NCBI RefSeq assembly: GCF_040419245.1
Contig: NZ_JAZHOH010000001.1
Location: forward strand, 2,542,001-2,606,000
Direction: 5' to 3'
Origin: Ewingella sp. CoE-038-23
GTDB taxonomy: Bacteria; Pseudomonadota; Gammaproteobacteria; Enterobacterales; Enterobacteriaceae
DNA: 64,000 bases
Shown here one piece after another: positions 9,132-19,111 of the stretch. The first letter of the stretch is position 1. Every line of letters starts with the position of its first letter. The notes below the pieces were generated by a model. That model saw only the letters and a program-made list of their open reading frames with translations, did no database searches and was not told the origin of the DNA. Position numbers and translations under genes: made by a program.

Positions 9132-11216
9132 ATGCTTCATTCCCTTACCACACGGCTGCGTTTTTCAACTTTGAGCCTGGCGATTGCCTGCGCTCTGCCG
9201 ATGGTAGCCCAAGCCGACACCACGCCAGTCACAGCAAAAAACAGCAAAGGTAGTACTGATACCAGCAAGAAAGTGTCTGAAGACACCATGACCGTTGCTG
9301 CCACAGGCAACCCGCGCGATAGCTTTGAAGCCCCTATGATGGTGACCGTCATTGATGGCACCAGCGCGGAAAGCCTGACTTCCTCTTCTTCCGCCGACAT
9401 GCTGCGCCGCGTTCCGGGCCTGAGCATTTCCGGCACAGGTCGTACGAATGGGCAAGACATCTCGCTGCGCGGCTATGACCGTCGCGGCGTACTGACCCTG
9501 GTCGACGGCATTCGTCAGGGGACCGACACCGGCCACCTCAACAGCACCTTTATTGATCCGGGCTTGATTAAGCGCGTAGAAGTGGTGCGCGGCCCGTCGG
9601 CCTTGCTGTACGGCAGCGGCGCACTGGGCGGCGTAGTCTCTTATGAAACCGTTGATGCCGCTGATTTGTTGATGCCGGGACAGGACATGGGTTATCGCGT
9701 ATTCGGCACCGGCGCGACGGGCGACCATAGCCTTGGCATGGGTGCCAGTACCTATGGCAAAACTGATAATTTCGACGGTTTGCTCTCTTTCGGCACCCGC
9801 GACGTGGGTGATATCAAGCAGAGTGACGACTTCAATGCGCCTAACGATGAGAACATCGGTAATGTGTTGGCGAAAGGCACCTGGCAGCTCGACCCGGCCC
9901 AGTCTCTGAGTGCAAATCTGCGTTACTACAATAACAACGCGAAAGAGCCAAAAAACCCGCAAACCCCGGCAGTCTCTAGCGGCAACGTGTGGACCGATCG
10001 CTCAACCATTCAGCGCGACGCCCAGCTGAGCTACAACCTGAAGCCGGAAGATCAGAACTGGCTCGATGCCAAAGCCACTGCTTACTATTCGGATATCAAT
10101 ATCAATGCGCGCCCTGAAGGCACGCCGGAAGAGAAGCGCAAGCAAACTACCAAGGGCGCTAAGCTTGAAAACCGCTCTCGGGTCTTCACCGACAGCTTTG
10201 CCGCCAACTTGCTGACTTACGGCACCGAGGCTTACAAGCAAGAGCAGACGCCGGGCGGCGCGACCACCAGCTTCCCGCAGGCGGATATCAACTTTGCTTC
10301 CGGCTGGTTGCAGGACGAAATCACCCTGCGCGACCTGCCGGTTTCCATTCTGGCCGGCACTCGTTATGACAACTATCGTGGCAGCAGCGACGGCTATGCG
10401 GACGTTGACGCCGACAAGTGGTCATCCCGTGGCGCATTAACCGTTAACCCGACCGACTGGCTAATGGTGTTCGGCTCCTACGCGCAGGCCTTCCGCGCCC
10501 CAACTATGGGCGAAATGTACAACGACTCGGTGCATTTCAGCATCCCAATGGGCCGAACCACCATCGTCAACAATTGGGTGCCGAACCCCAATCTAAAACC
10601 TGAAACCAACGCCACGCAGGAATACGGCTTCGGTCTGCGTTTCAACGACCTGATGATGGCCAATGATGATTTGCAATTCAAAGCCAGCTACTTCGATACC
10701 AATGCCAAGGATTACATCACCACGGCGGTAAACATGAAGCTTGGCGTTGGGCGCACCGGGCCTTACTGCATCGATTGCAGCACCTACTCCACCAATATCG
10801 ACCGCGCCAAGCTGTGGGGTTGGGATGCCATGCTGAGCTACAAAACTGATCTGTTCTCATGGGACGTGGCCTACAACCGTACTCGCGGTAAAGATGAAGC
10901 CACCGGCGACTGGATTGACAGCATCAACCCAGACACCGTGACCAGCAGCCTCGACGTGCCTATCGCGCAGTCCGCCTTCTCCCTCGGCTGGGTGGGCACC
11001 TTTGTAGAACGCTCAACCCACGTCAATACCGGCACGGCGCAGCAGGCGGGCTACGCCATCAATGACTTCTATGTGAGCTATAAAGGTCAGGACAGTTGGA
11101 AAGGCATGACCACCGCCGTCGTGCTGGGCAACGCCTTCGACAAAGAATCCTATTCACCACAGGGCATTCCACAAGACGGCCGCAACGCTAAGTTGTTCGT
11201 CAGCTATCAGTGGTAA
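9132..11216 (+). CDS. hemR: TonB-dependent outer membrane heme/hemoprotein receptor HemR
   Basis: Outer membrane beta-barrel receptor that takes up heme using TonB energy, 694 residues. A Sec signal peptide ends near Ala28 (MVAQA). The TonB-box-like EDTMTVAAT is at 51-59, the plug domain at about 60-175, then the 22-strand barrel ending in an aromatic (VSYQW). The two histidines shown to be needed in Yersinia enterocolitica HemR (128 and 461) have counterparts at His136 in the plug (GHLNST) and His469 between the FRAP (455-458) and NPNL (486-489) motifs, with identical spacing of 333 residues. A GGAGAA sequence lies upstream of the ATG. The gene is 100 bases downstream of hemP with no terminator between. 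Confidence 0.95.
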   Translation: MLHSLTTRLRFSTLSLAIACALPMVAQADTTPVTAKNSKGSTDTSKKVSEDTMTVAATGNPRDSFEAPMMVTVIDGTSAESLTSSSSADMLRRVPGLSISGTGRTNGQDISLRGYDRRGVLTLVDGIRQGTDTGHLNSTFIDPGLIKRVEVVRGPSALLYGSGALGGVVSYETVDAADLLMPGQDMGYRVFGTGATGDHSLGMGASTYGKTDNFDGLLSFGTRDVGDIKQSDDFNAPNDENIGNVLAKGTWQLDPAQSLSANLRYYNNNAKEPKNPQTPAVSSGNVWTDRSTIQRDAQLSYNLKPEDQNWLDAKATAYYSDININARPEGTPEEKRKQTTKGAKLENRSRVFTDSFAANLLTYGTEAYKQEQTPGGATTSFPQADINFASGWLQDEITLRDLPVSILAGTRYDNYRGSSDGYADVDADKWSSRGALTVNPTDWLMVFGSYAQAFRAPTMGEMYNDSVHFSIPMGRTTIVNNWVPNPNLKPETNATQEYGFGLRFNDLMMANDDLQFKASYFDTNAKDYITTAVNMKLGVGRTGPYCIDCSTYSTNIDRAKLWGWDAMLSYKTDLFSWDVAYNRTRGKDEATGDWIDSINPDTVTSSLDVPIAQSAFSLGWVGTFVERSTHVNTGTAQQAGYAINDFYVSYKGQDSWKGMTTAVVLGNAFDKESYSPQGIPQDGRNAKLFVSYQW

Positions 11217-11241
11217 TGGCACTGTAAGGCACCCCTAAAAT

Positions 11242-11262
11242 CGCCCGGCCTCGTTCCGGGCG
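11242..11262 (+). other. Stem-loop in the hemR-hemS intergenic region
   Basis: cgcccgg (11242-11248) pairs with ccgggcg (11256-11262) around a seven-base loop. It is followed by an A-rich tract, not T, so it is unlikely to stop transcription. It is more likely an RNA processing or stability element that separates receptor mRNA from the rest of the operon. Confidence 0.45.
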
Positions 11263-11291
11263 CTATCAATAAAAAAAATGAGGAGAGAGCA

Positions 11292-12326
11292 ATGAGTTCA
11301 TTAAATTACCAGAGTTATCTGCAAGCTAAAGAAGCGAATCCGGGCAAGTATGCTCGCGATCTGGCGGAGATTATGGGGATCAGCGAAGCGGAACTGACCT
11401 CCCTGCGCGTTAGCCATGATGCGGGTCGTATGGACGTTGATGCCAGAACCTTACTGACCGCCCTTGAAAAAGTCGGCGTGACCAAATCCATCACCCGCAA
11501 TGAGTTTGCCGTCCATGAGCAAATGGGCCGCTATGAGAACCAGCACCTGAACGGCCACGCCGGTCTGATCCTCAATCCGCGCGAGCTGGATTTGCGACTG
11601 TTCCTTCAGCACTGGCAGCATATTTTCTGCATGACCGAGAGCCACCCGAAAGGCGACCGTCATAGCATTCAATTCTTTGATGCTCAGGGCAACGCGGTGC
11701 ACAAAGTCTATACCACCGACGAAACCGACATGGACGCGTGGCATGCGCTGATTGCGCAATATCGCAGCGCTGAAAACCTGGCTCTTGAGCTGGTTCCTGC
11801 GGTGAAGGCCGAAGTGAAAACGCAAGCCGCCAGTGGCGATATCGACAGCGAATGGCGCGCCATGACTGACGTTCACCAGTTCTTCCAGTTGCTGAAACGC
11901 CACAACCTCAGCCGCCAGCAGGCATTCAAGGCCGTTGGCGATGACCTGGCTTATCGCGTGGATAACGGTTCATTGGCAAATATCCTCGAAGCCGCCCGCG
12001 ACCAGCAGAATGAAATTATGATTTTCATCGGCAATGCGGGCTGTGTGCAGATCTTCACCGGCCAGATCAAAAGCGTCCGCCCGCACGGTGAGTGGATCAA
12101 CATCTTCAACTCGCGCTTCACCATGCATCTGATTGAAAGCGCCATCGCCGAAAGCTGGGTGACCCGCAAACCGACCAAAGACGGTTTTGTCACCAGCCTT
12201 GAGCTGTTCGCAGCAGACGGCACGCAAATCGCGCAACTTTACGGCCAACGCACCGAAGGCCAGCCAGAGCAGAACCAGTGGCGTGAACAAGTGGCCGCAC
12301 TGAGCAGCGAGGGCGTCGCAGCATGA
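11292..12326 (+). CDS. hemS: Hemin-degrading/heme transfer factor HemS
   Basis: Cytoplasmic heme-handling protein of the HemS/ChuS/HmuS family, 344 residues (345 in Y. enterocolitica). It is built of two similar halves. Each contains a conserved NxR(F/E) region: [14 protein letters not shown] around residue 90 and [14 protein letters not shown] around 275. The C-terminal [29 protein letters not shown] is close to the Yersinia protein. Family members bind heme after import and several degrade it to release iron; the exact chemistry here is inferred. A GGAGAG ribosome site precedes the ATG. Its stop overlaps the hemT start (ATGA), so the two are translationally coupled. Confidence 0.95.
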   Translation: MSSLNYQSYLQAKEANPGKYARDLAEIMGISEAELTSLRVSHDAGRMDVDARTLLTALEKVGVTKSITRNEFAVHEQMGRYENQHLNGHAGLILNPRELDLRLFLQHWQHIFCMTESHPKGDRHSIQFFDAQGNAVHKVYTTDETDMDAWHALIAQYRSAENLALELVPAVKAEVKTQAASGDIDSEWRAMTDVHQFFQLLKRHNLSRQQAFKAVGDDLAYRVDNGSLANILEAARDQQNEIMIFIGNAGCVQIFTGQIKSVRPHGEWINIFNSRFTMHLIESAIAESWVTRKPTKDGFVTSLELFAADGTQIAQLYGQRTEGQPEQNQWREQVAALSSEGVAA

Positions 12327-13153
12327 AACGTCGGTTGAGTGCATGGGCGATCGCGCTGGCCGGGGCCTGTTCCCCACTGGCGCACGCGGCAGAGCGTTTG
12401 GTGAGTATTGGCGGCGACGTGACTGAAATTGTGTATGCGCTAGGCGCAGGCGATGAAGTGGTGGCGCGTGACAGCACCAGTTTGCATCCCGAGCAGGTAA
12501 AAAAGCTGCCGAACGTCGGCTATATGCGCCAGCTTAACGCGGAAGGCATTTTGGCGATGAAGCCAAGCGTAGTGCTGAGCAGCGAGCTGGCCGAGCCTTC
12601 TCTGGTCTTGCAGCAGGTAGCGCAGAACGGCGTCAAAGTGGTACGCATCCCGGGCAATACCACGCTGGACACCGTGCCGCAAAAGATTGAAGTAATTGCC
12701 GATGCCCTCAACCGCCAGCAAGAAGGCGAGAAACTGATTGCCACCTACCGCCAGAAACTGGCGGTAGTGCCTAACAGCCCTCTGCCAGTGAAAATACTGT
12801 TCGTGATGAATCACGGCGGCACCAATGCTTTGGCCGCCGGTCAGAATACGGCCGCAGATGCCATGATCACCGCCGCTGGTGCGCAAAACGCCATGCAAGG
12901 TTTCTCCCGTTATCGCCCTCTCGCGCAAGAAGGCATTATTGCCAGCGCGCCAGACATTTTGATGGTAACCACAGACGGCGTGAAGTCGCTGGGCGGCCTT
13001 GAACAAGTGTGGAAATTACCCGGCGTTGCCTTAACGCCCGCCGGTAAAAACCACCGCGTGCTGGTCCTTGACGATATGGCGCTGCTCGGTTTTGGCCTCG
13101 AAACGCCCGACGTATTGATTAAAATTCGTCAGGCTGCGGAACAGGTAAAATAA
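12323..13153 (+). CDS. hemT: Periplasmic heme-binding protein HemT
   Basis: Substrate-binding protein of the heme ABC importer (class III periplasmic binding fold, FecB/BtuF-like), 276 residues. It has a signal peptide with a likely cut after residue 22 (LAHA before AERLVSIGG). The mature start [26 protein letters not shown] is the typical first lobe of HmuT/HemT proteins. It would carry heme from HemR to the HemU-HemV permease. Its ATG overlaps the hemS stop (ATGA) and its stop overlaps the hemU start by one base (TAATG). Confidence 0.94.
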   Translation: MKRRLSAWAIALAGACSPLAHAAERLVSIGGDVTEIVYALGAGDEVVARDSTSLHPEQVKKLPNVGYMRQLNAEGILAMKPSVVLSSELAEPSLVLQQVAQNGVKVVRIPGNTTLDTVPQKIEVIADALNRQQEGEKLIATYRQKLAVVPNSPLPVKILFVMNHGGTNALAAGQNTAADAMITAAGAQNAMQGFSRYRPLAQEGIIASAPDILMVTTDGVKSLGGLEQVWKLPGVALTPAGKNHRVLVLDDMALLGFGLETPDVLIKIRQAAEQVK

Positions 13154-14175
13154 TGAGCACCATGACCACCCTCGCCCACTCACGCGTCAGTACCCCGGTG
13201 CGGGTACTGGCGGGTCTGGCGATCATCCTGCTGATCTTAGCCGCCATCGCCATGAACGCCGGGGCGCTCTCCGTGCCACTGCGCAGTTTATTCAGCCGAC
13301 ATATGGATGACGGGCTTTGGCAAATATGGGTGACCATCCGCCTGCCCCGCGTGCTGCTGGCGGTGCTGGTAGGCTGCGCGCTGGCTTGTTCGGGCGCGGT
13401 AATGCAAGGGCTGTTTCGCAATCCGCTGGCGGACCCTGGCCTACTTGGCATCAGCAGCGGCGCGGCGCTGTTTGTCGCCATGTCCATTGTGCTACCCATG
13501 TCGCTGCCGCCAATCATCGCGCTTTATGGGCAGATGTTCGCTGCCTTCGCGGGCAGCGTGGTGGTGTCGGTGATTGTGTTTACCCTCAGTCGCTTCGGCC
13601 ACGGCAATTTGTCCCGGCTGCTGTTGGCCGGTATCGCCATCAACGCCATCTGTGGCGCTATGGTTAGCGTGCTGACCTACGTCAGTGATGACCAGCAGCT
13701 GCGCCAGTTCTCCCTGTGGATGATGGGCAGTCTGGGGCAGGCGCAGTGGCCGACGCTGATTGTCGCGGCAACCCTTATTCTTCCAGCCTGTGTTGCGTCC
13801 TTCTTGCTGTCGCGTCGCCTGAACCTGCTGCAGCTGGGCGATGAAGATGCCCATTACCTCGGAGTGAATGTTCGCCGCACCCAGCTACAACTGCTGTTGA
13901 TTAGCGCCCTGCTAGTGGGTGTCGCCGTGGCGGTGACTGGGGTGATTGGCTTTATCGGGCTGGTTATACCTCATCTACTGCGTCTAAGGGTGGGTGCGGA
14001 TCATCGCTGGTTGTTACCCGGCTCGGCTCTCGGCGGCGCCTGTTTGCTGCTGCTGGCGGACACGCTGGCGCGAACGCTGGTCGCCCCGGCGGAAATGCCC
14101 GTCGGGCTGTTAACCAGCCTGATTGGCGGCCCCTATTTCCTATGGTTGATTTTGCGTCCGGGGACACCGCGATGA
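13153..14175 (+). CDS. hemU: Heme ABC transporter permease HemU
   Basis: Inner membrane permease of the FecCD/BtuC family, 340 residues, with about ten membrane segments. Typical runs are [22 protein letters not shown] in sense, shortened here to [12 protein letters not shown] near residue 62, [19 protein letters not shown] near 92 and the cytoplasmic coupling region [13 protein letters not shown] near 265, which contacts the ATPase. It imports heme together with HemT and HemV. Start at 13153 overlaps the hemT stop; a second ATG at 13162 is possible. The stop overlaps the hemV start. Confidence 0.94.
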   Translation: MSTMTTLAHSRVSTPVRVLAGLAIILLILAAIAMNAGALSVPLRSLFSRHMDDGLWQIWVTIRLPRVLLAVLVGCALACSGAVMQGLFRNPLADPGLLGISSGAALFVAMSIVLPMSLPPIIALYGQMFAAFAGSVVVSVIVFTLSRFGHGNLSRLLLAGIAINAICGAMVSVLTYVSDDQQLRQFSLWMMGSLGQAQWPTLIVAATLILPACVASFLLSRRLNLLQLGDEDAHYLGVNVRRTQLQLLLISALLVGVAVAVTGVIGFIGLVIPHLLRLRVGADHRWLLPGSALGGACLLLLADTLARTLVAPAEMPVGLLTSLIGGPYFLWLILRPGTPR

Positions 14176-14960
14176 GCCACTCTCAAACCAGCCTGCGCGC
14201 TGAAAACCTGCGGCTCACCGCCGGGCCGCGCTGCCTGATCGATGATGTTTCGCTGCAACTCAATAGTGGTGAAGTGGTGGCGTTGATCGGCCCCAACGGC
14301 GCGGGCAAGTCCACCCTGCTGCGTTTACTCACCGGCTTCTTACAGGCCGATGCAGGGTATTGCGAATTAGCCGGGAAAGCCCTCTCCGACTGGGCACCGC
14401 AGGAGCTGGCTCGCAAGCGCGCGGTGATGCGCCAAAGTAGCGAGTTAGCCTTTAACTTCAGCGTGCGCCAAGTGATTAACCTCGGGCGCGCCCCCCACGG
14501 CAAGGGGCATCACGCGCAGGCGATGCAACAGGTGATGGAGCAAACCGACTGCCTGACGCTGGCGGACAGAGATTACCGCGAGCTGTCCGGCGGCGAACAG
14601 CAGCGAGTGCAGCTCGCCAGAGTGTTGGTGCAGCTTTGGCAGCCGACCCCCACTCCGCGCTGGCTGTTTCTGGATGAGCCAACTTCGGCCCTTGACCTCT
14701 ATCACCAGCAGCACACCTTACGATTGCTGCGCAGGCTGACTCGCGAAAGCCCGCTGGCGGTATGTTGCGTGCTGCATGATTTGAACCTCGCCGCGCTCTA
14801 CGCCGATCGCATTGTGCTGCTGCACGAAGGCAGAGTGGTGGCCTCCGGTACCCCGACGGACGTGCTAACCGCCAAGACGCTGGGCCAGTGGTATCACGCG
14901 GATCTCGGGGTGAATTTGCATCCTGAAAGCCCTGTTCCTCAGGTGTTTTTGCGCCAATAG
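14172..14960 (+). CDS. hemV: Heme ABC transporter ATP-binding protein HemV
   Basis: Cytoplasmic ATPase of the heme importer, 262 residues. Walker [10 protein letters not shown] is at residues 40-48, the signature LSGGEQQRV at 138-146, and Walker [10 protein letters not shown] at 164-172, followed by the switch histidine in VLHDLN. The ATG at 14172 overlaps the hemU stop as ATGA and gives the family length (266 in Yersinia); the open frame upstream to 14142 is inside hemU. It is the last gene of the operon and is followed by a strong terminator. Confidence 0.95.
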   Translation: MSHSQTSLRAENLRLTAGPRCLIDDVSLQLNSGEVVALIGPNGAGKSTLLRLLTGFLQADAGYCELAGKALSDWAPQELARKRAVMRQSSELAFNFSVRQVINLGRAPHGKGHHAQAMQQVMEQTDCLTLADRDYRELSGGEQQRVQLARVLVQLWQPTPTPRWLFLDEPTSALDLYHQQHTLRLLRRLTRESPLAVCCVLHDLNLAALYADRIVLLHEGRVVASGTPTDVLTAKTLGQWYHADLGVNLHPESPVPQVFLRQ

Positions 14961-14983
14961 CCGACTCGCCAAAGTATGAATAT

Positions 14984-15014
14984 AAAAAGGGTTCAGCATG
15001 CTGAACCCTTTTTT
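14984..15014. terminator. Bidirectional terminator between hemV and selO
   Basis: The sequence is a near-perfect palindrome, aaaaagggttcagc with gctgaaccctttttt. It has a T tract on the plus strand and an A tract at the start that gives T on the minus strand. It lies between the converging genes hemV and selO. Confidence 0.9.
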
Positions 15015-15035
15015 ATGGCGACTTGCCCGCAGATG

Positions 15036-16490
15036 TTAACTAGAGCAGGAAACCTCCAGATGCTTGCCCCAGTCCGGCGGCAGCGCGGCCATGGCGTCAT
15101 ACTGCGGCGCATCGCTGTAAGGATCTCGCAGCGCCTGATGCAGTTGAGACAGCACGCTGATGTCGTCGTGCTCGGCGCGCTCAATCGCCTGCTGCGCCAG
15201 ATAGTTACGCAAAATCACCCGCGGGTTAGATTGCTTCATCGCCTGCTGACGCTCGGCGTCGCTTTGCTCTTCCAGCTGTAGGCGTTGGCGATATTGCTGA
15301 TACCAACTGTCGAAGCCTTGACGGTCGATAAACTCATCGCGCAGCGGCGACAGCGACTGTTGCTGCTCCACCTCACTCAGCAGGCGGAAGGTGCGGGTGT
15401 AGTCCCGCCCCTCTTTCGCCATCATGCTCAGCAGCCCGGTCAGCAAATCATTGTCCTGTTTATTTTCAGTGAAGAACCCAAGTTTGCCGCGCATCAGCTG
15501 ACCGTACGCCTTCATCAGTGCAGGCTCATAGGCATTTACCGCCCCTTGCAACTGCTCGGCGCTCATCAATCCCGACAGCGTCTGGGCCAGACGGTGTAAG
15601 TTCCAATAAGCCACCGCCGGTTGGTTATCAAAGCTGTAGCGCCCCTGATGGTCGGAGTGATTACAGATGAAATTCGGCTGATAGTCATCGAGGAAGCCAT
15701 AGGGGCCGAAGTCGATGGTCAGGCCGAGGATCGACATGTTATCCGTGTTCATCACGCCGTGGGAAAAGCCGACGCTCTGCCACTGGGCAATCAGTTTTGC
15801 CGTGCGCTCCACCACCTCTTGCAGCCAAAGCGCGTAACGCGTCGACGGGTCGCTTTCGCTCTCCAGCAGGTGCGGCCAGTGGTGGGCAATAACATAATCC
15901 GCCAGCTGTTTCACCTGGTCGGGCTGCTTGCGATAATAGAAATGCTCGAAATGGCCGAAGCGGATATGGCTTTCCGCCACGCGCATCAGCATCGCCCCGC
16001 GCTCTGCCTGTTCGCGAAATACCGGCTCATCGCTGGTCACGATAGTCAGCGCGCGCGTTGTCGGAATGGAGAGATGATGCAGCGCCTCGGACGCTAAAAA
16101 CTCGCGAACCACCGAGCGCAGCACCGCGCGGCCGTCGCCCATGCGGGAATACGGCGTCAAACCGGCACCTTTTAAATGCCAGTCAAAGCGGCGGCCGTCA
16201 GCCAGCACCTGCTCGCCGAGCAGAATGCCGCGCCCGTCGCCAAGCTGCCCGGCCCACACGCCAAACTGATGGCCGCTGTAGACCTGCGCCAGCGGCTTCA
16301 TGCCGGGGAAGAAGGCCTCGCCCGTCCAGAATGGGCGGTGTTCGGCACTAAACAGACTTTCATCCAGCCCCAATTCTTGGGCCAGAGGTTCACTGTGATA
16401 GAGCAGTTTTGCGCCTTGCAGCGGCGTCGGTTGCAACTCGGTATAAAAACCCGCCAGCTGGTCCGCATAGTGGTGTTCAAACTGTGGCAT
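15036..16490 (-). CDS. selO: Protein adenylyltransferase SelO (YdiU)
   Basis: Pseudokinase-fold enzyme that transfers AMP to serine, threonine and tyrosine residues of proteins. In E. coli it is linked to redox homeostasis. It has 484 residues (478 in E. coli). Conserved runs include [17 protein letters not shown] near residue 75, [22 protein letters not shown] near 105, GVMNTDNMS near 245 and the DFGPYG metal loop. The C-terminus LEVSCSS keeps the redox-active cysteine described for bacterial SelO. A run of G (AAAGGGGGA) precedes the ATG at 16490. It lies next to ydiV, as in E. coli. Confidence 0.96.
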   Translation of the reverse strand: MPQFEHHYADQLAGFYTELQPTPLQGAKLLYHSEPLAQELGLDESLFSAEHRPFWTGEAFFPGMKPLAQVYSGHQFGVWAGQLGDGRGILLGEQVLADGRRFDWHLKGAGLTPYSRMGDGRAVLRSVVREFLASEALHHLSIPTTRALTIVTSDEPVFREQAERGAMLMRVAESHIRFGHFEHFYYRKQPDQVKQLADYVIAHHWPHLLESESDPSTRYALWLQEVVERTAKLIAQWQSVGFSHGVMNTDNMSILGLTIDFGPYGFLDDYQPNFICNHSDHQGRYSFDNQPAVAYWNLHRLAQTLSGLMSAEQLQGAVNAYEPALMKAYGQLMRGKLGFFTENKQDNDLLTGLLSMMAKEGRDYTRTFRLLSEVEQQQSLSPLRDEFIDRQGFDSWYQQYRQRLQLEEQSDAERQQAMKQSNPRVILRNYLAQQAIERAEHDDISVLSQLHQALRDPYSDAPQYDAMAALPPDWGKHLEVSCSS

Positions 16491-16574
16491 AAATCCCCCT
16501 TTCTTTCAGTGTAGAACTGCCTGCGGGTGATTAACACGGAGTAAAAACAGGGAGATTAGGCTCCGGCAGGCAAA

Positions 16575-16607
16575 GAAAAACCCAGTAAAGCCTAATTTAC
16601 TGGGTTT
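16575..16607 (-). terminator. Terminator of ydiV
   Basis: An eleven-base stem, aacccagtaaa (16579-16589) with tttactgggtt (16596-16606). On the minus strand it is followed by TTTTTCTTTG. It separates ydiV from selO on the same strand. Confidence 0.85.
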
Positions 16608-16641
16608 GGACGCATCTTATCTTTGATGATGGCGTTGTCTA

Positions 16642-17370
16642 TTAATGAAATTGAGGGGGGCTCTCGAGCAAGGTGTCCAGCGCGGCGGCTTCAACACCCG
16701 GCCAAAGCATGCCCTTCATGCCCTGAACCTCAGTTTTATTTAACGCCTCAAAATACTCGCTACTGTCTAAGCCGTCGATCACCACATTGCGGCAGAATCT
16801 ATTAAGATTTCTTAACAATGAGGGCAAAATAATGGTGAAATTTTCGCCTTGGTATAACTCCCAGAACAACGCCCTATCCAGTTTTACCCAGGTGAAAATA
16901 TGGTCGAAAATCGGTGCCATATTGGCATTACCCGATCCCATTCCATCGAGCCAAAGGGTGAAATTATTTTTCAATGCCACTAATTGGGCATTCTTTTTGC
17001 CAGCAGAGAGTTGTGGAAAAGACTCATTGATACTGAGATGAATAAAGCTCAACTGCTTAAATTCATCACGTAATTCATCATTATCAATAATAATATTGGC
17101 TAACTTTTCTTCTACAGAAATATTGAGGATCACCTGATTTTTCTCAAACCAGGACGCATGTTCTTTTGCAAAGGCCACTTGTTCGGACAAAAAACGAGAG
17201 AGTTGCTGTGTGTTTAATAAGTTCAAAACCAGTTCAGTCGGCATAATAAGCTTGCTGTCTGTGCTCGCAAAACGACAAATTAATTCAACGGCTAATAGTT
17301 TGCCCTTGTTTGAATATATCGGCTGGCACAAATAGTTGCTGCTAAAGGCCGTATCGAATTGTATTTTCAT
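16642..17370 (-). CDS. ydiV: EAL-like anti-FlhD4C2 factor YdiV (RflP)
   Basis: Degenerate EAL-domain protein, 242 residues from the ATG at 17370 (237 in E. coli). Where active c-di-GMP phosphodiesterases have the EAL/EVL catalytic motif, this protein has AVELICRF (about 27-34). Most later metal-binding residues are absent, so it is unlikely to degrade c-di-GMP. The runs LINENYPHL-like (here LSINESFPQLSAGK), GNANMAPIFDHIFTWVKLD and QGMKGMLWPGVE match YdiV of E. coli and Salmonella, which binds FlhD and targets FlhD4C2 to ClpXP, repressing flagella. Position next to selO supports this. GGA sits 8 bases before the ATG; starts at 17385 or 17427 are less likely. Confidence 0.85.
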   Translation of the reverse strand: MKIQFDTAFSSNYLCQPIYSNKGKLLAVELICRFASTDSKLIMPTELVLNLLNTQQLSRFLSEQVAFAKEHASWFEKNQVILNISVEEKLANIIIDNDELRDEFKQLSFIHLSINESFPQLSAGKKNAQLVALKNNFTLWLDGMGSGNANMAPIFDHIFTWVKLDRALFWELYQGENFTIILPSLLRNLNRFCRNVVIDGLDSSEYFEALNKTEVQGMKGMLWPGVEAAALDTLLESPPQFH

Positions 17371-17715
17371 TTTTTTCCAAAACATCAACGGCACTACACA
17401 TTGATTAATAACTTTGTTGTATACCAATCAAACCAGAATGATGTTCTGACTCTATCAGCCGGTAATCACTCTTATTATCGATACCAAAAAAGTGCCTGTC
17501 TGGTGTTAAGTCTGCTGCTAAGTTCCCGCTTTACATCATGAAACTGATTTTAGAATTATACCCCCATATAACAGTCTGTTTATAAATGTTAGGGGGATGA
17601 AACAGGGCGTTACACTTCAATCTTATCGTTAGCGAACATTAAGCGCAACTTAGGAAATGAACCCTCTTTTAGTGAGTTGCTCAGCAAAAAGAAGGCTTAT
17701 TAGAATGATTGTTTT
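17371..17715. other. AT-rich intergenic region between lplA and ydiV
   Basis: A 345-base gap, AT-rich throughout. It must hold the ydiV promoter. I see no further gene, no clear terminator for lplA and no repeat in it. Confidence 0.5.
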
Positions 17716-18729
17716 TTACTGAATGCAGCTGACCAGCCACCGCTGCAATTCACTTAATTCTGCCTGAAGGGCCGGATAGCGCTGAATGATGCGTCGGCAG
17801 ACGTTTTCTACCTCGGTGGGACGATACGGCGTATCAACCAGTTCAACCGCCAATTCGTTCAATGGCGCGGGGTGTAGGCTGTCGGTAAACACCTGCGCAC
17901 GGCTGATATGGCCTTTTAATACATCAAAGTGGATATCCACGCCGCCCCAAACAAAACGCTCATTGAGCAGATGGCTAAAGGCCGGCGCTTTGCCGAAATT
18001 CCATTCCCAACTGCTCTGTTTGGCGAACTGTGCCTCGAAGCCGGGTAGATCCGGGAAAACATCAGGAGAGATGATTTCCGGCTCCACTTCCACGCCGTAC
18101 CAATCAAAGAATGAGTCAATAATGGCGTCACACACCTGCTGATGATTTACCTCAGGAATTAACTCATTGAGATTAGCCACCCGCGAGCGCACCGAAGTGA
18201 TGCCCTTGGCTTGCAACTTTTTTGGGTCAGGATTGAGGTAGTCGGCCAGACGGCTGAGATCGGCGCTGAGCAGCAGCGTACCGTGGTGGAAACCGCGATC
18301 CTGTGTCTCTTTATAGGCTGAGCCGGAGATCTTGCGCTCGCCGTCCGCCGTTTGCGCCACCAGATCATTGCGGCCTGAGGCACTGGCATTGACGCCCAGC
18401 GCGTTCAACGCATTGAGGATAATGGCGGTGGAGACACTTTTGTCGTATTCCGGCTTGCCGGCCATAAAGGTGAAACAGGTATTGCCTAAGTCATGAAACA
18501 CCGCCCCGCCGCCGCTGCTGCGACGCGCCAGGCGAATCCCATCCTGCTCCATCCGGCGAGTATTGCACTCCTTCCACGGGTTTTGGGCCTGCCCGATGAC
18601 CACCGTCTCGGCATTACGCCACAGAAAGAGAATCCGCTGGCTGGTCATCTGCCGGAAAATACAGTCCTCAACGGCAAGGTTAAACCAGGGATCATAAGAG
18701 TCGGAAAGCAGCAATCTGATAGGTTTCAT
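17716..18729 (-). CDS. lplA: Lipoate-protein ligase A
   Basis: Cytoplasmic enzyme that activates free lipoate with ATP and attaches it to lysines of the E2 and GcvH proteins, so exogenous lipoate can be scavenged. It has 337 residues (338 in E. coli). The lipoyl-AMP binding segment [15 protein letters not shown] is near residue 69, the catalytic lysine is in RKISGSAY near 132, and a C-terminal accessory domain follows. The ATG at 18729 has AGGA 9 bases upstream; the preceding codon is a GTG that could extend it by one residue. In E. coli lplA lies elsewhere (beside serB), so its place between ydiV and nlpC is a rearrangement relative to that genome. Confidence 0.95.
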   Translation of the reverse strand: MKPIRLLLSDSYDPWFNLAVEDCIFRQMTSQRILFLWRNAETVVIGQAQNPWKECNTRRMEQDGIRLARRSSGGGAVFHDLGNTCFTFMAGKPEYDKSVSTAIILNALNALGVNASASGRNDLVAQTADGERKISGSAYKETQDRGFHHGTLLLSADLSRLADYLNPDPKKLQAKGITSVRSRVANLNELIPEVNHQQVCDAIIDSFFDWYGVEVEPEIISPDVFPDLPGFEAQFAKQSSWEWNFGKAPAFSHLLNERFVWGGVDIHFDVLKGHISRAQVFTDSLHPAPLNELAVELVDTPYRPTEVENVCRRIIQRYPALQAELSELQRWLVSCIQ

Positions 18730-18848
18730 CACGTTTCATCCTGAAAGAGTTTCACCCGATGATATCAGCAAAAAAGCCGATCAAATACGCAGAGCCTGCG
18801 AGGGAATAGACAATAAACGTCAAAAGATACCGCGAAATCTTCCACAAC

Positions 18849-18906
18849 ATTCCGCAAAATCATTCGAGTTGCGTCAAGGCGGCAACCGAGCGAAGCCATC
18901 TGGAGC
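18849..18906 (+). repeat. ERIC-type repeat, left half only (copy 1)
   Basis: This copy begins attccgcaaaatcattcg and continues through agttgcgtcaaggcggcaac and gagcgaagcc. It is nearly identical to the left half of the full element at 18984-19111 and then breaks off. Confidence 0.75.
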
Positions 18907-18916
18907 CGTTCTCAGA

Positions 18917-18970
18917 ATTCCGCTAAACCATTCGCGTTGTATTAAGGCGGCAACCGAGAGAAGCCCGGGA
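18917..18970 (+). repeat. ERIC-type repeat, left half only (copy 2)
   Basis: A more diverged left half: attccgctaaaccattcg, then cgttgtattaaggcggcaac and gagagaagcc. It starts 68 bases after copy 1, in the same orientation, and is also cut off after the aagcc box. Confidence 0.72.
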
Positions 18971-18983
18971 GTGGCCCCCAAAG

Positions 18984-19111
18984 AATTCCGCAAAATCATT
19001 CGAGTTGCGTCAAGGCGGCAACTGAGCAAAGCCTAGGAGCTTACACAAGTAAGTGACTTGGCTTTGTGAGGACAGCCAACGCAGGAGCAGCTTGAAGGAT
19101 GAAGCGGAATT
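18984..19111 (+). repeat. Complete ERIC-type imperfect palindrome (copy 3)
   Basis: About 128 bases, the usual size of an ERIC/IRU element. The ends are inverted: aattccgcaaaatcattcg (from 18984) pairs with the complement of the segment 19087-19111. The centre carries the ERIC core aggagcttacacaagtaag followed by tgacttgg and a gccaacgcag segment. Its right end touches the stop codon of nlpC (19112-19114). It could form a long hairpin in the nlpC 3' untranslated region. Confidence 0.8.

Noticed and set aside
8570..15035. Heme locus as a recently acquired island
   Set aside because: No integrase, tRNA, direct repeats or clear shift in base composition, and HemP-family genes occupy this site in E. 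coli, so vertical descent with loss elsewhere is simpler.
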